Position numbers and translations under genes: made by a program | The notes under the pieces: model-generated | What the model saw: the letters and a program-made list of their open reading frames with translations, nothing else | Told to the model about the DNA's origin: nothing | Databases searched by the model: none | Shown: positions 59,646 to 64,000 of the stretch, piece by piece | Layout: every line of letters begins with the position of its first letter | How positions within the stretch are numbered: position 1 is the stretch's first letter | NCBI GenBank assembly: GCA_002696485.1 | Contig: NZTP01000066.1 | Span: forward strand, 90,061-154,060 | DNA length: 64,000 nucleotides | Direction of reading: 5' to 3' | Source of the DNA: Altibacter sp. | GTDB lineage: Bacteria; Bacteroidota; Bacteroidia; Flavobacteriales; Flavobacteriaceae

Positions 59646-60875
59646 CTAATTATGCGTAATAGGAAGAACCACGGTAAAGGAACTTCCTTTATTTTCCTTA
59701 CTGCTAAACATTATGGTACCTCCTAAGTTCTCCAAATGACTCTTTACAATGTTAAGACCAATTCCGGTGCCTTGATCCAAAAGGGCATTCTCCGCCCTAA
59801 AGTACCTGTTAAATATAAACTTTTGTTCTTTTTCGGGGATGCCCATGCCTTCATCAGTTATCATAATTGATAAATTGTCTTTGTTCAATGCTACCTGCAC
59901 GTCGATCACCGTATGCTCCGGAGAATACTTGATCGCATTATTGATCAAATTCGTTAAGATGAGCTCAAGGATCTTCTCGTCGAACTCGATCACGATGTCA
60001 TCAATGTTGTGAGGATAATTGATCCTCTGTCCGTCCTTGAGCAACATGTTAGCATCATAGATCACCTCGTTGATCACCTTACTCAATGGGAACTCACTAA
60101 ACTTGTAAGTAGCTTTTCCTGTTTCAATACGCTCTATGGACAGGAAATCATCCAAGATGTTATTGAGGTACTTCACTTTACTTTGAATGGTCTTTAAGTG
60201 CTTTTCCCGCTTCTCTTGTTGTTCGGTCTGGGTATATTTACGTGCCAAAGTAGCAGAAGTGAGGATACCGCTTAAGGGTGTTTTAAACTCGTGTGAGACC
60301 AACGAAAGGAATTTTGTCTTTAGCTCGTTCAATTCACGTTCTTTTTGGAGCGATTCTTTCATCTTGTTCTCGGCCTCTTTTCGCTTAATGACCTCATCTT
60401 TAAGCTCCATGATCGTACTGTGAAGTTCCTTGGTACGTAAATCGATCCTTTGCTCCAAACTTTCATTAAGGGTGCGTATCTCTTTCTCTTGTTGTTTCCG
60501 TATGGAAATATCACTCACCAAAGCCATTACGTACGTACGCTCATTGATCTCAAAAGGGTTGAGACCGGCTTCCACGGGAAAGATACTGCCATCTTTGCGC
60601 AGTCCATACAGATCGCGTCCATGACCCATTTGCCGCGTGTCACTATTCTCTACGAAAGCTTCAAAATGACCCTCATGCTTTTTGTGGTATTCCTTCGGAA
60701 TAAGAAGATTTAAGTGTTGCCCGAGGAGTTCGTCCCCCTCGTACCCAAACATAGCGTTGGCAGCCCCGTTTGAAGCAACCACTTCCTGACGGGCATTCAC
60801 GATAATGATTCCTTCAGAAATAGCTTCAGAAAGAAGTTTGAAAATGGTATCTTTTTTTTCTTCAAAAACCTTCAT
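59646..60875 (-). CDS. PAS-domain sensor histidine kinase, FixL-like
   Basis: The soluble kinase (409 residues from MKVFEEKKDTIF) has one PAS domain (about 10-125), a coiled coil, the phospho-acceptor LVSHEFKTPLSG and ATPase motifs (NLINNAIKYSPEH, DEGMGIP, GTGIGLNIVKSHL). In the PAS domain, P-x2-Y-x3-His67-E-G and Arg87 reproduce the spacing of the FixL haem-pocket His and oxygen-binding Arg (20 residues apart). The same pattern also occurs in non-haem PAS domains, so haem binding is only possible. I prefer the ATG at 60875; an upstream ATG at 60926 would place the regulon box inside the coding part. It forms an operon with the response regulator. Confidence 0.88.
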   Translation of the reverse strand: MKVFEEKKDTIFKLLSEAISEGIIIVNARQEVVASNGAANAMFGYEGDELLGQHLNLLIPKEYHKKHEGHFEAFVENSDTRQMGHGRDLYGLRKDGSIFPVEAGLNPFEINERTYVMALVSDISIRKQQEKEIRTLNESLEQRIDLRTKELHSTIMELKDEVIKRKEAENKMKESLQKERELNELKTKFLSLVSHEFKTPLSGILTSATLARKYTQTEQQEKREKHLKTIQSKVKYLNNILDDFLSIERIETGKATYKFSEFPLSKVINEVIYDANMLLKDGQRINYPHNIDDIVIEFDEKILELILTNLINNAIKYSPEHTVIDVQVALNKDNLSIMITDEGMGIPEKEQKFIFNRYFRAENALLDQGTGIGLNIVKSHLENLGGTIMFSSKENKGSSFTVVLPITHN

Positions 60876-60880
60876 TCCCC

Positions 60881-60925
60881 CAAAAGTAATCATTTTAATA
60901 GAGTTTTTGGAACTGATTTTTATCA
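60881..60925 (-). promoter_or_regulatory. Possible box promoter of the kinase-regulator operon
   Basis: On the minus strand TACTTTTG (60881-60888), a perfect -7 element, lies 35 nt from the centre of the TGATttttATCA box, two more than usual, and only 6 nt from the chosen start codon. Autoregulation is possible but not certain. Confidence 0.4.
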
Positions 60926-60956
60926 TAAAACAAACCGGTAGAATTCGTTATTTTTA
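60914..60956 (+). promoter_or_regulatory. Crp/Fnr-type class II promoter of the TerB-like gene
   Basis: The perfect palindrome TGATttttATCA (60914-60925, centre 60919.5) lies exactly 33 nt upstream of the centre of TATTTTTA (60949-60956), a five-of-six -7 match. Confidence 0.65.
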
Positions 60957-60981
60957 TCTCATATTTTAAAACACTGAAATT

Positions 60982-61386
60982 ATGGACACTACACATCCGG
61001 CCCAATTGAAATTCTACCAAAAAATAGGAAAACTATTCTATGCTGTAGCTGCTGCCGACAAGGTAGTACGCAAAGCCGAATACGATATGCTTTTAGATAT
61101 CGTTTCGTCTCACTGGATGAATGTGGACGAAGTGGAGGATGAATTTCACAGCGATGCGGCATTCCAGATTGAGATCGTCTTTGGATGGCTGGATTACAAC
61201 AATGCAGCCGCCGATGATTGTTTTGAAGAGTTTCGTGAATTCAAGAAAGAACACGAACATCTTTTTGACGACAAACGAAAGAAACTGATCTGGAAGACGG
61301 CCCAAGCCATCGCCGATGCTTTTGCCGGCACCAACAAATCGGAATTGGTACTCTTGTCCAAATTAAAATTAACCCTCAATTCTTAA
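60982..61386 (+). CDS. TerB-like helical protein
   Basis: The 134-residue soluble protein is all-helical, with FYQKIGKLFYAVAAADKVVRKAEYDMLLDIVS near the N-terminus, a pattern typical of TerB/DjlA-like domains (AAADGxxxxxE), and an acidic middle. TerB proteins are linked to tellurite or stress responses, with unclear chemistry. It starts just after the regulon promoter divergent from the kinase operon and is followed by a lipoprotein gene 10 nt away. Confidence 0.75.
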   Translation: MDTTHPAQLKFYQKIGKLFYAVAAADKVVRKAEYDMLLDIVSSHWMNVDEVEDEFHSDAAFQIEIVFGWLDYNNAAADDCFEEFREFKKEHEHLFDDKRKKLIWKTAQAIADAFAGTNKSELVLLSKLKLTLNS

Positions 61387-61396
61387 AATACTAAAC

Positions 61397-62278
61397 ATGC
61401 ATATTCTAAGAGCAGTATTGGCCGTAACACTTGTAATAATCACCTACGGTTGTAAAAATGACACTAATAAAAAAGAAGGTGTCCCCTTTATGGAAGACGC
61501 CACAGATCCCGTGGAAGACTCCCTTGTAAGATCATTGGAAGACTCCGATCTGAAAAAACAGCAGACCATACAAATCAAGCGAGAGGAACTCATACAAAAG
61601 GCGGATGAACGATCTGAACTTGAAGAACTGGTGGTTGCAAAGTCTTTCTTTAAAGAGGAGGATATGTATGTGCTGGATTTTAAATATCCGTATCTTAATG
61701 AATCTCTCAAGCCTTCCTACAATAATTTTAACGAATATCTCCAAAAATACTATATCGATATTAAAGGGGTGGAAGCGCAGATCCTGGAGGACAAGGAACT
61801 GTATTGCGACACGCTTCGCACCAATAGATACCGGGAAAAGCGCAAAGTAGACTATAAGATCTATTCCATTAATGAAAAGCTCATTAGCGTACTCTTCTAC
61901 AAGGAAAATCACTACGCCGGCGCCATGCATCCTTCCTACACTTTCGATTGTCTTAATTTCGATCTGGTTCGTTCGGTGTTTATGAATTACGAAGATTTCT
62001 TTATCGATGGCTCGGAAGAAGAATTACGCACGATCCTAAATGAATTATTGAATGAGAAGATCGCTTCCGGAGAGTTCTTCTACGATTGTTGGGAGATCTC
62101 TGAAGACGATTTCTTTGAGTACAAAAATAACTTTGTTGTCAACGACGATATGGTAGAATTCTATTTCGACGACTGTGTGATATGCCCCTCCTATACGGGA
62201 ACGTATTCCATTGAGATACCCTTGACTAAGTTGCTTCCGGTGCTTCGAAAGTATAAGAACAACCCACTGTTGGGCTAA
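61397..62278 (+). CDS. DUF3298-type lipoprotein
   Basis: The 293-residue protein has a lipobox (ITYGCKND, Cys19), an acidic N-terminal linker, and a C-terminal DUF3298-type domain ending VEFYFDDCVICPSYTGTYSIEIP with TKLLPVL. Similar domains occur in RsiV and PdaC-like proteins, where they bind cell-wall ligands; here the ligand is unknown. It is likely co-transcribed with the TerB-like gene. Confidence 0.75.
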   Translation: MHILRAVLAVTLVIITYGCKNDTNKKEGVPFMEDATDPVEDSLVRSLEDSDLKKQQTIQIKREELIQKADERSELEELVVAKSFFKEEDMYVLDFKYPYLNESLKPSYNNFNEYLQKYYIDIKGVEAQILEDKELYCDTLRTNRYREKRKVDYKIYSINEKLISVLFYKENHYAGAMHPSYTFDCLNFDLVRSVFMNYEDFFIDGSEEELRTILNELLNEKIASGEFFYDCWEISEDDFFEYKNNFVVNDDMVEFYFDDCVICPSYTGTYSIEIPLTKLLPVLRKYKNNPLLG

Positions 62279-62325
62279 ATATTTCTTCGGAATGAAGTAT
62301 CTTTCTATAGCATAAAATAATACAT

Positions 62326-62625
62326 ATGAAACAAAACTTTAATGCCATAATAGATTCTGAAACACCTGTGTTGGTCGATTTCCATGCCGATTGGTGCGGA
62401 CCCTGTAAAATGCTCGCTCCCATCCTAAAGCAAGTTAAGGACGAATTGGGAGATGCTATCAAGATCGTAAAGATTGATGTGGATAAAAATCAAGCGGCTG
62501 CAGCTAAATTTAATGTTCGAGGTGTGCCCACGCTCTTGCTGTTTAAGAACGGACAACAGCAATGGCGCCAATCGGGGGTCTTGCAGAAGGATGCCATTAT
62601 CGCAGCGATAAATGCGCACAATTAA
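62326..62625 (+). CDS. trxA: Thioredoxin
   Basis: The 99-residue protein has the active site ADWCGPCKMLAP (Cys24, Cys27) and the cis-Pro in NVRGVPTLLLFKNGQ, the full length of a single-domain thioredoxin. It would be reduced by TrxB (2609). A five-of-six -7 element TATCTTTC lies before it. Its stop overlaps the deoC start by 1 nt (taATG). Confidence 0.93.
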   Translation: MKQNFNAIIDSETPVLVDFHADWCGPCKMLAPILKQVKDELGDAIKIVKIDVDKNQAAAAKFNVRGVPTLLLFKNGQQQWRQSGVLQKDAIIAAINAHN

Positions 62626-63269
62626 TGGAACTACGGCAGTATATCGATCACACTTTGCTCGCTCCTACCGCCACACCCGAAAACGTGTTGCAGCTTTGCG
62701 AAGAAGCAAAACAATATCATTTCTATGCGGTGTGCGTGAACAGTTGTTATGTTTCTCTTGCGAGCAACGCACTGTTAGACACCCCTATAAAAGTAGCAGC
62801 TACTGTTGGATTTCCCTTAGGTGCAGCCTCAAGCAAATCAAAACGAAGTGAAGCAGAGCAGGCCATCAAAGATGGGGCACATGAAATCGATATGGTCTTG
62901 AATATCGGTCTTCTAAAATCACAACAATACAAAAATGTTCACGAAGAGATTACCGCCATCAAAGAGGTCATTGGGAACGCTGTTCTCAAGGTCATTATAG
63001 AAACTTGTTTTCTTACCGATGAAGAAAAACGCATTGCTTGTTCTATAGCCGCTAAAGCCGGTGCCCAGTACGTAAAGACCTCCACGGGATTTGGCACCGG
63101 CGGTGCGACCTTAGATGATGTGGCACTCATGGTGGAAGAAGTAGGCCCCTCGGTAAAAGTAAAAGCTTCTGGGGGTATAAAAGATGTAAAAACAGCCCGT
63201 AAGTTTATCGCATTAGGGGCGAGCCGTATTGGCACGTCATCGGGTATCGCTATTGTTTCAGAAACATAA
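62625..63269 (+). CDS. deoC: Deoxyribose-phosphate aldolase
   Basis: DeoC splits 2-deoxyribose 5-phosphate into glyceraldehyde 3-phosphate and acetaldehyde. I choose the ATG at 62625 (MELRQYIDHTLLAPTAT, 214 residues), because the upstream ATG at 62562 lies inside trxA. The Schiff-base Lys is in YVKTSTGFGTGGAT, and VKASGGIKD follows. With deoD it forms a nucleoside salvage unit. Confidence 0.94.
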   Translation: MELRQYIDHTLLAPTATPENVLQLCEEAKQYHFYAVCVNSCYVSLASNALLDTPIKVAATVGFPLGAASSKSKRSEAEQAIKDGAHEIDMVLNIGLLKSQQYKNVHEEITAIKEVIGNAVLKVIIETCFLTDEEKRIACSIAAKAGAQYVKTSTGFGTGGATLDDVALMVEEVGPSVKVKASGGIKDVKTARKFIALGASRIGTSSGIAIVSET

Positions 63270-63276
63270 GAGAAAA

Positions 63277-63978
63277 ATGAGTATACATATTGAAGCTAAG
63301 AAAGGACAGATCGCCGAATCGGTCTTGCTACCGGGTGATCCCATGCGCGCCAAATGGATCGCTGAAACATTTTTGGAAGATGCCGTATGCTATAATGACG
63401 TTCGGGGAATGCTGGGATATACGGGAACCTATCGCGGAAAAAGGATCTCGGTGCAGGGAACGGGAATGGGCATCCCTTCGGCCCTTATCTATTGCCATGA
63501 ACTTATAAACGACTATGGTGTAAAAAACCTAATTCGCGTAGGTAGCGCCGGCTCGTACCAGCCCGATATTAAATTAAGGGATATCGTTATTGCCATGGCG
63601 GCCTCCTCTACGTCAGGGATCAATAATTCTCGTTTTATCAATGCCGATTATTCACCAACGGCCGATTTCGACCTATTTATGAAGGCAGCCAAATATGCCG
63701 ATTCACAGGGTATTCCCATAAAAGCGGGTAACGTGCTTTCGGCAGATGAATTCTACGACGATGACTTCGATTCGTATAAGAAATGGGCCGATTTTGGTGT
63801 GTTGTGTGTGGAAATGGAAGCAGCCGGACTCTATACCATTGCAGCCAAATTCAAGGTGAAGGCACTGGCTATCCTAACCATTTCAGATTCTTTGGTATCT
63901 AAAAAAGAAATTTCGGCCGAAGACAGAGAATCTACCTTTAGCACGATGATCGAGATAGCGCTCCATACCGTACCATAA
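63277..63978 (+). CDS. deoD: Purine nucleoside phosphorylase, DeoD type
   Basis: DeoD cleaves purine nucleosides with phosphate. I choose the ATG at 63277 (MSIHIEAKKGQIAESVLLPGDP, 233 residues), because the upstream ATG at 63229 lies inside deoC. Motifs are LPGDPMRAKWIAET, GTGMGIPSALIY, IRVGSAGSY and the substrate-site VEMEAAGLYTIA. It ends 22 nt before the window edge, where the start of a possible terminator is cut off. Confidence 0.95.
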   Translation: MSIHIEAKKGQIAESVLLPGDPMRAKWIAETFLEDAVCYNDVRGMLGYTGTYRGKRISVQGTGMGIPSALIYCHELINDYGVKNLIRVGSAGSYQPDIKLRDIVIAMAASSTSGINNSRFINADYSPTADFDLFMKAAKYADSQGIPIKAGNVLSADEFYDDDFDSYKKWADFGVLCVEMEAAGLYTIAAKFKVKALAILTISDSLVSKKEISAEDRESTFSTMIEIALHTVP

Positions 63979-64000
63979 AAAAAGAGGCTCCATTGCTGAA

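Overview
The window reads as chromosomal DNA of a marine-type Flavobacteriaceae (Bacteroidetes). The evidence is: almost no Shine-Dalgarno sequences; promoters with the Bacteroidetes -7 element TAnnTTTG; a fused CcoN-CcoO oxidase subunit with a one-haem CcoP; a Sec/lipoprotein clade II type NosZ; and many small lipoproteins. Everything here is a reading of sequence by eye; no database search was run.

Layout. 1-2548: envelope and stress genes (PspC-type protein running in from the left edge, a DUF2807 lipoprotein, an NTF2-like secreted protein, a small lipoprotein). 2609-6887: trxB, a membrane methyltransferase, hemN, and a membrane-anchored class III nucleotide cyclase. 6911-15959: a complete cbb3 oxidase locus on the minus strand (ccoS-ccoNO-ccoQ-ccoP-ccoG-ccoH-safE-small membrane protein) preceded by ccoI. 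16054-18454: a DUF2892 protein, ric (iron-sulphur repair) and a degenerate haem-copper-oxidase-like protein. 18451-21573: nadA-nadB-thioredoxin-like operon. 21705-23466: a cytochrome c plus a NorB-like protein with altered metal ligands. 23641-25719: ADP-forming acyl-CoA synthetase. 25722-31073: norCBQDEF. 31219-33544: anaerobic ribonucleotide reductase nrdG-nrdD. 33731-35032: acetyl-CoA hydrolase/transferase. 35090-42135: N2O reduction operon (cytochrome c, fasciclin protein, nosZ, membrane protein, nosL, nosD, nosF, nosY). 42271-47401: Rrf2 regulator, universal stress proteins (USPs), a lipoprotein, an ATP-cone/Mrr nuclease fusion and an MBL RNase. 47604-55354: TolC/adaptor/RND efflux operon with two small proteins, plus an MBL-rhodanese protein. 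55583-60875: three more USPs, then a response regulator fused to a Crp/Fnr domain and its PAS histidine kinase. 60982-63978: TerB-like protein, DUF3298 lipoprotein, trxA, deoC, deoD.

How it works together. The genes form a micro-oxic/anaerobic programme: high-affinity oxidase, NO and N2O reductases, NO damage repair, oxygen-independent haem synthesis, NAD and dNTP synthesis, acetate metabolism and USPs. The strongest new observation is that about fifteen of these transcription units share one promoter architecture: a TGAYnnnnRTCA-type palindrome whose centre lies exactly 33 nt upstream of the centre of a TAnnTTTG -7 element, i.e. a class II activator site near -41. The best candidate activator in the window is the receiver-Crp fusion at 58580-59638. 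Its kinase has a PAS domain with the His and Arg spacing of the FixL haem pocket. Together they would make a shortened FixL-FixJ-FixK cascade in two proteins. A second palindrome (AAAAGAT-N6-ATCTTTT) precedes only norC, nrdG and ric and may be an NO-linked operator. No nitrate or nitrite reductase, tRNA, rRNA, CRISPR, insertion sequence or prophage was seen, and no gene-free stretch exceeds 300 bases.
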